From Nipponacmea schrenckii (taxonomy: Eukaryota > Mollusca > Gastropoda > Lottiidae): a stretch of 64,000 bases of DNA. The translations under genes and the position numbers were made by a program. Under the pieces are notes generated by a model, which saw nothing but the letters and a program-made list of their open reading frames with translations, was not told where the DNA came from and did no database searches. How positions within the stretch are numbered: position 1 is the stretch's first letter; every line of letters starts with the position of its first letter. The DNA lies in contig JAUJPP010000012.1 in assembly GCA_030562195.1 (NCBI GenBank), positions 1,054,001 through 1,118,000 on the forward strand. The letters are read 5' to 3'. Positions 43,109 through 55,330 of the stretch are shown here, piece by piece.

Positions 43109-43427
43109 TCTACAATTCCAAATCCCATTTTTAGAACAAAAGTTGAAAGAGCATTAATCATAAGATTATTAAAATCAAAAATGAAATTGGGTATGGGAAT
43201 AGTAGATTAAAATCATAAAGAATTCAGAAAAACTAAAAACTTTTTAAAAGTAAAAGTATTCGCCAAAGACGATATATGGTCATCAGATTTGATTAATATG
43301 CCCCCAGAAAGAGGTTATAAATATTGTTGAACAGTTATAGATTTATATACAGGATACGCTTGGGTAATTCCCCTAAAAAACAAAACAGGTCTGACTGTTA
43401 AAAAAGCATTTGAAACAATAATGAAAC
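43109..43427 (+). pseudogene. Integrase fragment (Polinton-type rve), copy 1
   Basis: The plus strand reads a retroviral-type integrase from just before the catalytic core: KVERALIIRL, FAKDDIWSSDLINMPPERGY (which contains the first catalytic D) and VIDLYTGYAWVIPLKNKTG. It then stops abruptly at AATAATGAAACAT|CTTTCC, where the LINE remnant begins. Stop codons interrupt it near 43206 and 43329. The second aspartate and the glutamate of the DDE triad lie beyond the cut. Its homologue at 59579 runs on through them. Wording in this core (WSxDLINM, AWVIPLKNKTG) is typical of integrases of Polintons and related elements. Confidence 0.75.
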
Positions 43428-45450
43428 ATCTTTCCGGATAGATTAAGGTTGTATTTATCAAAAGATGCTATTATTCTTTTCATTTCAAGATATTTGTCAA
43501 TATAATTAAGTTTAACCATTGTATCATTATTTAAAGAGAAATTTATTCCTAATATCTTAATTGATGTTTTACATATTTTCACTTTTAATTGTTTCATTTC
43601 GTACTTAAAGTTTTTATTTTCTATATTTAGATTAATAGATTCTGTTTTATTAATGTTAATTTCCAATCCGGATATGAGACTTAATAGTTTAAGCACTTCA
43701 AATAAATGGCGTGCTGATACATAGTCATTCAATAGCATCGTTAAATCATCTGCATAGCTTAAAGTCTCTTTTTGTTTTTCACCAAAATTGATCCCTTTAA
43801 TTTTTACATCATTTCTAATAATTTCTAATAAAATTTCCATAACTAGATTGAATAAAATAGATGACATTGGGTCCCCCTGTCTTACCCCCCTCGAAATTCG
43901 AAAGGTTTTGGTCATGAATCCATTGTTAACAAAATTACAATATTTGTATCCATCTTTTGAAATTTTGTCCGAAACCAAATATGTCTAAAATATGAAACAG
44001 AAATCGTGGTGAACACTATCAAAAGCTTTTTGAAAATCTATTGCTATAAAAAAACAACTATTTTTCTTTTCCTAGCAAGTTCGAAGCTATCGTCTATTAT
44101 TCGAATGTTATCCTGTATGTGTCGACCAGGTACGGAAGCTGATTGATTAGGACGAATTATATCACTTAAGTTAGCCTATTTGAAAGAACTTTACTAATTA
44201 TTTTTGTATCGCAGTTAATTAATATTATAGGTCTCCAATTTCCCAATGTATATTCTTAATACTTTTTGGGATTAATTTAATTACTATCTGTTTTTGACTT
44301 GTTGATAAACTTCCTATTTCGAAAGCATAGTTAATTCTAATGTTAGCCCATCGTTGCCAGGAGAACTTTTATGTTTAAAAGTTGTTATTACGTTTTTTTT
44401 TTATTTCATTTTCATCTATTTCAAGTTCAAGAATATCCCAGGCATTTTGTTCAACAATATTAATATTATCTATTCCATTAATAGTTTTACAACGTCTGGA
44501 GATTTCGAATATAATTTACTATAGAATTTGTATATTTCATTGTTTATTAGAATCATACGTGTAGCAATCTGAAGATATAAGTAATTTATGAATTGTAGTT
44601 TTTGATTTATTTTTTTTTCTCTAAGTTAAGGAATATTTTAGAATTTTTTTTCTCCTTGACTATACCACAATTGTTTTTATCTAATAATCGCTCCTTGAGT
44701 TTTTTCAATATAAATCTTATCAATCTTTTTTTTAACAATATGTAGGAAATCATTATATAAGTTCTCGTTTTCGTTTTCATTATCATTGAGTTTATTTTCC
44801 AAAATCTGTAATTCCTTAAGTAATTTATCTTCAACAGCTCTCTTTATTTTTTGTTTATTCTTGCAGTACTTAATAGTTGTTTGCTTTATTTTGTATTATA
44901 AAAAGTCCCACAGACCAATCTTATCCGACGGATCATGTTATTCCTTAGTCCAATCATCTATTGAAGAATTAATCAAATATATATAAGTTTTATCTTCAGT
45001 TATTGCTGCATTTAAGATCCATAAATTAGACCCCTTATGGATCTCATCAACTCTAATTTCGAGAGTAATCGCATTGTGATCAGAAAAGAAGACGGGTTCA
45101 ATATTTGACTTCCTAACAAAATCTACAAGATTTTCAGTGACAAGCCAATAATCTAATCTAATTTGAATCAGAGGTTTACTTTGTCTCCAAACTGAATTTT
45201 TTGGTATTATTATGTAGTAGTCGAAATATATCTGTCAGATTGAAGCTTTCTATAATATTCTGAATTTTTTGTTTACCTTGGAGTTTTTCATAATAATCCC
45301 CACCCTTTCTATCCAGCTCGATATTAAGAACATTGTTTAGATCACCTCCTAGTATTAAGACAAAGTTTTCATACTCATTTTCCAGTATTTGTATAAATAA
45401 ATTTGTCTGTTTTGTTAACTTATTATTAGTCGGACAAAGTGTGTACATAT
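43428..45450 (-). pseudogene. L1/Tx1-like LINE ORF2 remnant
   Basis: The minus strand, from 45448 down, reads an endonuclease segment (VLILGGDLNNVLNIELDRKG, the GDxN catalytic site plus the LDRKGG box usual in L1/Tx1 elements). Then, through several frameshifts, it reads the RT motifs NQSASVPGRHIQDNIRI, IAIDFQKAFDSV, SRGVRQGDPMSSILFNLVME and the catalytic LSYADDLTML. The longest open piece is 43373-43978. Neither end is natural: the left end abuts the integrase fragment and the right end the duplicated block. Transposition-incompetent. Confidence 0.8.
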
Positions 45451-48400
45451 ACCTATAAATGTAGGACTTTTAAAAAAATGCGATGTAAATAAATAAATAA
45501 ATTTATTTGTTGGATATAATTATGAATCGAACCAAGACGTGCACTAGCAGTCTACAGTTTATATAATAGCACTTCGGACTAAACTAAAGTATCTGTCTAC
45601 ATCAAAACTACAGTTAATCTCTGTCTAAATGCCTTAAAGTGGACATTAATGTGCCTGAATGTAAATTGACCATAATTTATAAATTGTACCCTAATGCGCA
45701 CATGTGTAATTTGTTACAACACCTCCTCAATTGACATGCAACCTTGAGATATACTAAGGACGGATAATATCAATGTGGAGCAAACTTACCATAATTATAG
45801 TAATAGCAACTGTGTATAATAATGTCTGCTATTATAAAGTCAATTTACTGAAACTCCTTTACCTAATACTTCATTACTCATATAGACCACTTGTAACATT
45901 GATCTTGGAAATGGTTTTCTAGAATTTTAGAACACTGCCGAATCAATGGATTCTTGGGTTTTTTTGCTCACTTAGCTTTGAATAAACAAGGAGTAAATGG
46001 TTTAGTGCTATCATTTTTCAAAACCTTGGCCGTATTTGGTATAGAAAAAAGATCGTTAATTGTAAATTGGTGAAAATCTCAATTTCAGAAATAAATTTCG
46101 TAGGTCGAACTATTGTTTACTTCAATTTATGAATACCATGTACCAAAACCTTCAGAAATGCGTCCCTTGACTTATCTGAATCTTTTAACTTTAAAAATCC
46201 TAACAATAATTGTTATACCTGTACGCCAAAACTATTTTAAAAACTTACGTAAATTTCATGGATCATGAAGCCCCTTGTTAACACCGTAACAACCTTTATT
46301 ATTCTTATCGCCACTTTAAATGGCATATATTTTAAAGATAATTTGTAACCAAATGAAGGGAAGATATTCAAGATATCAAAAAAGTTGCCAGTCCTGTCTA
46401 TTTCATTCTGAAAATTTAAAAAAGGACCCCTAAAAACAACATGGTGATAATAATTTGTCATCATTGACTTCCTAGATATAATCAGATAACAAGACCCGGA
46501 GCTTGTTAACTTAGCTCCTATGCTTCGTTTGGGCTTCTTAATTGCTATTTTATGATCCTTATAGACTGTTTTAGATATCATAGACTTAGACCTAGTCCAC
46601 ACACTTGCCTGGTTTAATCTCAACCAGAATCTACTTTCTTTCCTTCGTGATCAATGATCAAAAGTTACTTTCAAGTTTTCTAAAAATAAACCTGTCATTA
46701 AATTTTTGGGTATTTCTATCTAAAATATATTACCTAAAAATATACAAATAAATAATATTACCTTGATTTTAGACATTTGTTTGGATGTGAGATTTATTTC
46801 TTATCAATAATCTCAATAAATGGTGAGAAGGAGATCTAAATTTAAACTATATAATGTAATTTCTTTTGTTGCAAAATATAATAAATGTAAAAAAAAAGGA
46901 TTTGTATTCATTCCTTAAATTTTCTATCTTCTACCTGTGTTTGAATGAAATAAAAAATAGGAGAAAGACAGTATCTTTACGATAGAAATTGTGACAGACT
47001 AGAATCAGTCTCCAGATGTTCCTTTATCCAAAAATGATAAAGGTAAATATTTTGACGTTCTCTTGTAAAACGGAATCAATTTTAATTCTGTGTCTGAGAC
47101 TAGATTTCTCTGAGAAATACCCTTTAAAGTACCAGAGGATCAAATGTAGTGACTTGTATAATTTCATGAAGCATTGCACAAAACCTGTTTTAATACAGTA
47201 GCAGTATTTATTGTTCAAACCGCCAAAATGAAAGATACAATTTAAAAATAATATATAACCAAATGAAGGGAAGACATTCAAGATATAAACCAAGTTGCCA
47301 GTCCTGTCTATTTCATTCTGGAAATTTAGTAAAGGACTTCTAATAACAACTTGGTGATTATAATTTTCATTTCGAACACGAATACAGAGGGACTGGATGG
47401 GGTCAACTAGTATTTGAAGTAGCTCAGCTTTCATAACTGCGTTAAAGGCAGAACTTTAAGGGTGATGTACAGCTTTTAGGATCAAGTCCTTGGTAGTAGA
47501 ACCAATTGCTTACTAGCAATAGACGATGTTGTTTACTTCAAAGATCAAGGCCATGAGGTCTTATTGACCATCTCTAGATACCAAGATCCGGAGCTTGTTG
47601 ACTTAGCTCCTATGCCTCTTTGGGCTTCTTTATTGTTATTTTATGATCCTTATAGACTGTCCTAGATATCGTAGACTAAGACCTAGTCCACACACCTGCC
47701 TGGTTTAATCTCAACCAGAATCTACTTTCTTCCCTTCGTGATCAATGATCAAAGGTATATATTTGGTTATATTTATTTTTAAAACTTTGTTTTTTCAGCA
47801 ATGAGCAATGATGCTAATTAATATGTTTTTTTTGATTGGTTTTTTATTGTGATTAAATTAGGATTGTGTAATAATTTTTCTTCTAAAGCTAAACGTCAAC
47901 TACATCTAAACCTATTCAGTTCTAAAGGTATGATTCTTAGATACAGTCAGCTCAATAACATAAAATCTCTTTTTAAATCTGAAATAAATTGACATTCTTC
48001 AAGACACAATATAAACCTTTGTGATATGTTGGAAATCAAAGGAGAAACTCTGTTGTATTCCAATTTCTACTATTGTAAAATATAAACTATCCTCTTTATT
48101 TTCATTCCATTCTATCACAGGGACGACAGAATGCAAAAAATATGTCGTTAAAGTTCAATTAAAAGGGTTAATAATATGTAAAAAAAAGAACCTAATATAT
48201 TTCTTGAACATCCTACTTAATTCTTGATCAAAATTATTTGTTTAAAAGGGTTAATGATAAATTTATTACGCTCAAATCTTTTCAGTGGATTTCTTACGTC
48301 TAACAAAACAATACAGATCTAAGATGTTTACGTAAACTATTAGATTTTTTAAGTTACAACTTTTAAATATGTTCAGGGACACATTTGGTTAGATTTCGAC

Positions 48401-48715
48401 GTGAAGTTTTTATAAATTTGAGCCAAAGAAATAATTCGGCTTACAACATAAAAGAAAGGCCTTCAATGTTTTACACAGAAATGAACCATCTACCAAACCA
48501 GTATAATATAAAAACACCAAAAGTTATCAATATTTTATTAATTTATTTTCAAGAAGCAAATTGTAAGAATTCACAAACCCAGTCCATTTTAAAAGCAACA
48601 CGGAGTAACTGAATTCTAATTTCTAGGAACCATTATTAAAGAGCTAAATTTAGAACCTTTATACGAAAATTACATAAAATTAAATTTCAACTGATTCAAA
48701 ACGGGAAATTCTTGA

Positions 48716-49205
48716 AACTATGGTATCAACTGAGAAACTAAAGAGTCAACTGAGAAACAAAGGAGTAAACCTAGAAACGATGGTTTCAGCTGATAAACTA
48801 TGATATTTACTTAGAAAACTATGGTATTAACTTACAAGATTAAGGTATTATCTCTTAAACTATGGTATTAACTTCTAAAACGATGTTAGTTACTTAGAAA
48901 ACTATGGTATTAACATGCAAAACTATGGTATTTACTTCTAAAACTATGTTAGTTACTTAGCAAACTATGGTATTAACATGCAAAACTATGGTATTGACTT
49001 CTAAAACTACGTTAGTTACTTAGAAAACTATGGTATTAACATGCAAAACTATGGTATTTACTTCTAAAACTACGTTAGTTACTTAGAAAACAATGGTATT
49101 AAAATGCAAAACTATGGTATTGACTTCTAAAACTACGTTAGTTACTTAGAAAACTATTATTAATAAACATGGTATGCTTCAAAATGTAGTTACTTAGAAA
49201 ATAGG
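48716..49205 (+). repeat. Minisatellite AAACTATGGTATTAAC in copy 2
   Basis: Same unit as at 35275-35555 but with more copies, including a higher-order block ACTTCTAAAACTACGTTAGT repeated four times. Confidence 0.9.
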
Positions 49206-49429
49206 TATTGCTGATAATCTGCAAATGGAAGAAAACATCAACTAATTTTTAACTTATATCTTGATGTCTTACAGACAAGAGGCAGTGCTTAAGCCAAATG
49301 CATCATCTTTTACTTACGACCTTTTTATTCCGCGATCTGTTGATTATGTATAACAGAATAAAATTGTGTAGGTTACGTAGGAAAATAAATTATAATAATA
49401 AACATGGAAGCTACAAATGTTGTTCTTAA

Positions 49430-49896
49430 AGGGATAATAGGCGTTAGAACGAACATAAAATTTTAAGTTCACTCAAATTTGGACAATAACAGTATATATC
49501 CATCAGTGGACTTACCTATACATCAATATCCCTCTAAAATCCGATAAATCCCCAAAATAAAGTAGTTAATCATAAAACGCTTGAGCAATCCATCAAGCGA
49601 TTTTCAAATCGTGTAAATATAAAGGGAAGTAACTCTAACATGTGGGTTTTCGCGCGTCCTTGACCCCTACTGTTGAATTCCACAATGATGTTTTAGCGTT
49701 GATTTACCAGACGCTTTTATTCTCAAACTGAATGGAATCGTCGCTGGCTCACTTTTTTTTTTAAATTGCGAATATATTTTTATTGTGGCTTTTTAAAATT
49801 TGGTAAAGTGTGAGATGCATACTTATTTAACTAATAGTCAATATGAAACATAAATATAAGCCGTAGGATGAGTGTATTCTAACGCTAATTATCCCT
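49430..49896. mobile_element. TTAA-type MITE, 467 bp, with known empty site
   Basis: The ends AGGGATAATAGGCGTTAGAA and TTCTAACGCTAATTATCCCT are inverted repeats (18 of 20 positions), each bordered by TTAA (49426-49429 and 49897-49900). The duplicated copy at 35770-35785 reads TTCTTCTTAAGAAG with a single TTAA, the exact empty site. No transposase. The ends differ from the MITE at 22006, so this is another family using the same target. Confidence 0.92.
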
Positions 49897-51194
49897 TTAA
49901 GAAGATTTAAAGCTTTTAGAAGGAAAAGGTGGACACAAAATGCCTTATTTTCTGCCTATACGTTCTGTACGAAAGTCATTTGAAATTTATGAATTCTAGC
50001 TGTAAGGGCCATTTTAGCAGATAGTAGTAGTAGAACCACAAATACATTCCTGTCTGTCTGGATGTAGAAATTGTGCTTTAGGTAGGCAACTCCCTCAAGT
50101 ACTGACACAGGCATTAGCATTATAAAGTATATTGTATAATGATTTTTAAGTGCAAATTCTTCTGTACTGATGTGAGTGTATAATGTTTTCTTAATGGTTG
50201 ATAACACTGAAAAATTCAGTATCAAATCAGTTTATTGGGATTTGAATATGTATATTGTGTTATTATTCCAAAAAAAAAAAAGAATATCACTTCTTACCTG
50301 GCTCTACGTTCTGGAATTCCGTTTAGTTTCTAAAATTATGTTTTGTCGGATGATAAATTTTACGTTCAAAAGATCTTGGCTAAAAACAGTTGGTTGGTAC
50401 TAATGTAGATGACGTCGTTTCCATCTGGAATTGGAAATTAAAATCACTGGATATAAAAATATACTATTCAAATTCTGATGTATGTCGGCAATTGTAAAGC
50501 TAAAATTTCCTTTCAAAAAATTAGCCTATATTTCTTTCAAAAAAACAACAAAAAAAAAAGGACATTTTAATCCCATTAGTATATTCCTAACAGAATTAAA
50601 ATAAAAGAGCACTTACAATTCCCAATTGATGCTTGTTTTTCATTAATTCTTTTCCCCTTTTTTGCTTGAATTATCCACTAGATCTTCTTTGTAGTCTTCC
50701 TGTTTTGCTCCAATTGTGTTTACATGGAAAGAAATATAAAAATTGTTTACTTGAAAACCAATAAATATAACACAAAACGACCCTTTACTAAATAATGCTT
50801 ACCAAAATATCTCCATATAAATTATTTCTTGTTGATGTCCTTAATGGCGGTTTAAACTCCCTGTTTTGCTTAGGTAAAGATTTGAATATGTTGAAACACT
50901 AGTGTGGGTAAAAAGTGTTGAGATAAGACTCACTGTAGTGGACAAGGATTGGATGGTAGTGATTTGTGCTCAGATAGTTCAGTTCAGATTTTGGTGGTTT
51001 GAACTACTGAAATTTTAATTGGTTCGTTTGAATTTTGATCCAATCAGATTTCGGGGAAGGGAGGGATTGAATCTTAGAATGTTAAAAATAGCGATGGCCA
51101 TCGTAATACGCCCACATTTATAATGGTAGTCTGAGAGGTTGAAAATAATTATCGGGGAAGGGAGGGATTGAATCTCCCAGATGTAGAGGCCTAG

Positions 51195-52207
51195 TGTTAT
51201 AGGGTATATATTTTAAGTGTAAATATATTGTATGTTTTTTTTATCTTTAGCTAATGAGCATTTTACTAATGAGCACTATTAACCACAAGCTTTACTCAAC
51301 TTTCTCTGTCACTATCTTCAGTCTTTAGAGTGAGTGAACTGTTACTTTAGCTCACTCATCTGTCCTTTTAATCTGTCCTATCCTATCAGTCTCAGTTTAG
51401 TTTTCAAAGTTGTAGGATCTTCTCCTATAATTGTGATTTTACACTGGATTGAGATATTTAGATATTTTGAGAATCAGGATTTCAGAGTTTAATATATATA
51501 TAGTGAATAATCTAAAGGTATGTATATAATTACTTTAATAGTTTTTAGTGATAAAATAGGTTTTAATGATAATTTAAGCAATTAATTCTTTGTTTAATAT
51601 TTGGACAATTAATAAACTCTATATTTTATTCAGGTTATGTTTGAAGTATTTCACTTCAAACATAGTTAATATAATATTAGGTTCTTCACCTTACATATAT
51701 ATTACATTTAAACATCACATTATTTCATATTACAGGTTTTTAGATATTCCAAGCAGTAAGCTTGATTTCCAAACTATAAAAACCCCTTTCAGGGTAAGCT
51801 TATTAAGATATTTCTATTTATTGTACTGTAGCCTTAACTATGGACAGCCATCGCCGCCAACTATTTAGTGTATATATTGTGTTTATGTTAAATCTATTAA
51901 GTAAATAACCATTATTAGAGTATATAGTATATAGTTATACATGTATGTGTTAATTTAGATTCATGTGTTAATATGTCATTAACAGGTGAGATACTATAAA
52001 CTCCCCTGTATACTGAAAGAGCTTGTATTGATGCTATTAATGTTTGTAACTATGAATTTGTGTTATCTTTTATTTGTATTTTGGTATTAATTGTAAACTT
52101 TGAATTCTTTCAGGGTTTTTGTTTGGTTTTGAATAGACCGTTGAAATCGAACCCTTGTGTGGTCATTTTCCCATCAATATATGGTTAATGAGATCAGCCC
52201 TATAATA
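51195..52207. mobile_element. LTR-like insertion of 1013 bp with 4-bp target duplication
   Basis: Ends TGTTATAGGG and CCCTATAATA are near-perfect inverted repeats, and CTAG occurs on both sides (51191-51194 and 52208-52211). Copy 1 has a single CTAG at 37113-37116, the empty site. The size, the TG start and a 4-bp duplication fit a solo LTR of a Ty3-like element. The TA end instead of CA, and the lack of an obvious poly-A signal order, leave a DNA-element explanation possible. Confidence 0.65.
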
Positions 52208-52410
52208 CTAGGGTGGAACACATATTTTATTGAGAAGTGGGGATCTGTTGGATGGTTTGCTTCTGTTCTGTTCTGATCTGAAAAAAATAATAAGTCGCCC
52301 AATGGGCGAGAAGTATAGTATCTATTAAGCATAGATTCTTTTTAGTTTGCTATGAACAAGGTTGTCATTTAAGTTGTGATTTTTGGAATATTATATAAAT
52401 ATATTTACAG

Positions 52411-52736
52411 CGATCCTCTGATTGTGGACTCGATAAAACAAGGGACACGTTTTAACATCCATTAATCCACGTAATCATAAAGGTGTCGTTGATTTTCCTA
52501 AAGACATTGATAATTATTTCTTGAACGAACTTCATTATGGTTCAGTGATTGGCCCTTTCAACCTTAATCCTTTTCCACATGAATGTGCCACCTCCCCTTT
52601 AAACACACGGTTCCTTAAAATCCGAACAGTCGTATAATCATTATGGATTTAAGTTTTCTACCCGGAATTTCAGTTAATGATGGTATACTAAAAGACATGT
52701 ATCTTAATGTACCGGTGAATTTGACCTACCTTAATG
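52411..52736 (+). pseudogene. DIRS-like reverse transcriptase fragment (copy 2)
   Basis: Matches 37712-38066, with the same NHKG, DIDNYFLNELHYGSVIGPF and DLSFLPGISVNDGILKDMYL segments. It has a deletion that removes the GFPIGF part and a frameshift near 52610. It is cut by the scaffold gap. Confidence 0.7.
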
Positions 52737-53236
52737 NNNNNNNNNNNNNNNNNNNNNNNNNNNNNNNNNNNNNNNNNNNNNNNNNNNNNNNNNNNNNNNN
52801 NNNNNNNNNNNNNNNNNNNNNNNNNNNNNNNNNNNNNNNNNNNNNNNNNNNNNNNNNNNNNNNNNNNNNNNNNNNNNNNNNNNNNNNNNNNNNNNNNNNN
52901 NNNNNNNNNNNNNNNNNNNNNNNNNNNNNNNNNNNNNNNNNNNNNNNNNNNNNNNNNNNNNNNNNNNNNNNNNNNNNNNNNNNNNNNNNNNNNNNNNNNN
53001 NNNNNNNNNNNNNNNNNNNNNNNNNNNNNNNNNNNNNNNNNNNNNNNNNNNNNNNNNNNNNNNNNNNNNNNNNNNNNNNNNNNNNNNNNNNNNNNNNNNN
53101 NNNNNNNNNNNNNNNNNNNNNNNNNNNNNNNNNNNNNNNNNNNNNNNNNNNNNNNNNNNNNNNNNNNNNNNNNNNNNNNNNNNNNNNNNNNNNNNNNNNN
53201 NNNNNNNNNNNNNNNNNNNNNNNNNNNNNNNNNNNN
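52737..53236. other. Assembly gap, 500 N
   Basis: Second placeholder gap. It falls inside the second DIRS-like copy, so the duplicated block may continue beyond it. Confidence 0.99.
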
Positions 53237-53339
53237 CAATCCTAATTAAATTAGAAGACAAAAAAACGAAGAAGAAAAAATCCGGCCCGGGAAGTGAAAA
53301 ATTGGCCGCCATCTTGAAATGTCACTTTTTTGTAAAACT

Positions 53340-54100
53340 CAAAATGGGGCCTCTAGGGTAAGAGCGATTTGTGTGATGTTTATATTTTTGGAAAGCTTAG
53401 TCGATTGCGATCAAAATGTTGGAAATCGATTTTTGAATTTTGTTTTTGCTTTTTTGCAACATCCGGTTAAATTTTTTTCGAAGTTTGGGGGCTTATTTCT
53501 CATGACCTTGACCTTTGGTGACCATTACCTTTAGTAGGTCAAAGGTCTTTTACCTTGGCTATCAGTTGATACTTTGAACTTTGACCTCCGACGTCTACTT
53601 CCGGTTTTATAGCTGCCCGAAAACAGCAAAATTCGCAACTTTGGGCTGCACTAGAGCGTGACCTAATTAATTTAGAGTGTTAATTTTTTCAGATTCTTAA
53701 AGTGCTTTTTGTCCTCTTTCCAACGATATATAACAAAAGTTTGTAAAATGAAAATTGAATTTTTTGATTTTTGCGACATTTGCAAAAAATCATTTTTTTT
53801 TAGTTTGGGGGCTTATTTCTAGTTACTTTGACCTTTGGTGACCTTGACCTTTACAAGGTCATTGGTCACTGACTTAAGCTATCAGTTGACAATTTGGCAT
53901 TAGACTTCTGACGTCTATTTCCGGTTTTATAGCTGCTCGAAAGCAGCAAAATTTGCAACGTTGGACTGCTCTAGAGCGTGACCTAATTAATTTAGAGGGT
54001 TATTTTTTTCACATTCCGAAGGCGCCTTTTGTCCTCTTTCCAGCGATGCACAACAAAAGTTTTTAAAATGAAAATTTAATTTTTGGACTTTTAAAATTAA
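53340..54100 (+). repeat. 320-bp tandem repeat with AGGTCA half-sites
   Basis: GTTTGGGGGCTTATTTCT recurs at a spacing of 320 bp (53483 and 53803), and GACGTCTA(C/T)TTCCGGTTTT follows in both units. There are about 2.3 units. Each contains several TGACCTT/AGGTCA motifs; 53536-53548 reads AGGTCAAAGGTCT, a direct repeat with one-base spacing, the shape bound by many nuclear receptors. Whether any is used is unknown. Confidence 0.8.
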
Positions 54101-54433
54101 AGTACATTTTGCTTTTTTGAAACGTATTTGTGTATATCTCGTGATCTATTAGATGTACAAGCTTCAAATTTGAACCATGAATATATATTTTGTATGAGAT
54201 TAGATTTACGCAAAAGTAAATTAGATGGGCGTGGCACATACGGGTAAACTTCCAATTTACCAGTTATATCGGTCAGCGCTTTACATCTGTAGGAAATAAC
54301 GTTTTTCCAAAAAATTCTTTGCACACAGATACCTCGTTGCTTTGGCCAGTTTCTCCCAGAAAATCAGATGTTTCGGCCAGTTTGTTGCAATTTTGCAACG
54401 TTAGCAAAGTCCCACTCTGTGCCACGTGTGGCT

Positions 54434-55065
54434 CTAGTTATTTCTGGTTTTATCGTGATGTAAGAGAACAAGTTTACTCTTATCTGGGTTAAAATTTACT
54501 TCGTACTCTTTTGCATAATCGTCGACTATCTGCAGGAGTTGTGTCAGAGCATAACGAGACGGTGTGACAAGTGTCACGTCATCTGCATATGCCAGAGCTC
54601 CGGTAAAAACATGACCAATATGGCATCCAATTTTGCTATTTCTTAAACGAGTCAATAATTCGTCAAAAGAAACACTAAATAGAAGCGGTGAAAGAACGCA
54701 ACCTTGCTTCACACCATTTGAGACACTAAAGGGTTGTGATGTACGTTTTGGTTTGTATATAGCTTTAGCAATAAGCGAGCAGTAAGGGGGCAAATACCTC
54801 TCTTGACAAGCAATTTAAATAGCTTAACAATATTCAAACGGTCGAAGGCACGACTTGCGTCCAAATAGCAGATAAAAACATCAGATTTCTGATTGTGGTA
54901 GTACTTAATAACCTCATTTAAAACAAATGAACAGTGTATAGTAGAGTGATTTGGTTTAAAGCCATATTGTAAGTCCGAGGAGACCAGCACATTATGATTT
55001 CTGTTAAGGATAATCCAGTCTAAAATTTTACCAAAAATGCTACTGAGTGCTATTCCTCGGTAGTT
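54434..55065 (-). pseudogene. LINE reverse transcriptase fragment
   Basis: The minus strand reads RGIALSSIFGKILDW, LQYGFKPNHSTIHC, VFICYLDASRAFDRL, then after a frameshift in the 54709-54793 overlap SNGVKQGCVLSPLLFSVSFD and the catalytic ALAYADDVTLVTPS. It ends with FNPDKSKLV. These are RT motifs 1-6 of a non-LTR element, probably of the CR1/Jockey-like group; endonuclease and 3' parts are missing. The right end changes abruptly to the minisatellite at 55075. Confidence 0.78.
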
Positions 55066-55074
55066 ATAAGAATT

Positions 55075-55330
55075 ATTAGGGCAATGATCAGTACACTATA
55101 AGGACAATGATAAGTAAACTTTTAGGACAATAATCAATAAGCTTTTATGGCAATGAGCAGTAAAATTTTAAGGACAATAATTAATAAGCTTTTAGGATAA
55201 TGATCTGTAAACTATTAGGGCAATGATCAATTAACTTTAGGACAAAAATCAGTAAACTATTAGGACAAAAATCAGTAAACTATTAGGACAAAAATCAGTA
55301 AATCTTTAAGTCAATAATCTTTAATGAAGA
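55075..55330 (+). repeat. Minisatellite GGACAATGATCAGTAAACTT (R3 type)
   Basis: About eleven units of 22-24 bp, same family as at 21810, 42285 and 58325. Confidence 0.9.

Larger units (their letters stand above)
45412..52736 (+). repeat. Duplicated block, copy 2
   Basis: Collinear with 31927-38066 but longer, because it holds two later insertions (49430-49896 and 51195-52207). It lacks about 500 bp corresponding to 37200-37690. It ends at the second scaffold gap inside the DIRS-like fragment. Two frames on the minus strand (46237-46623 and 47024-47434) share LNFQNEIDRTGN because of the internal 1.1-kb duplication; I do not recognise them as genes. Confidence 0.9.

Noticed and set aside
46237..47434. 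Two minus-strand frames sharing LNFQNEIDRTGN
   Set aside because: Similarity is explained by the internal 1.1-kb duplication; the frame is broken in the other copy, so coding is unlikely.
52643..53312. Frames on both strands through the second gap
   Set aside because: Same artefact of the N run, apart from the DIRS-like codons before it.
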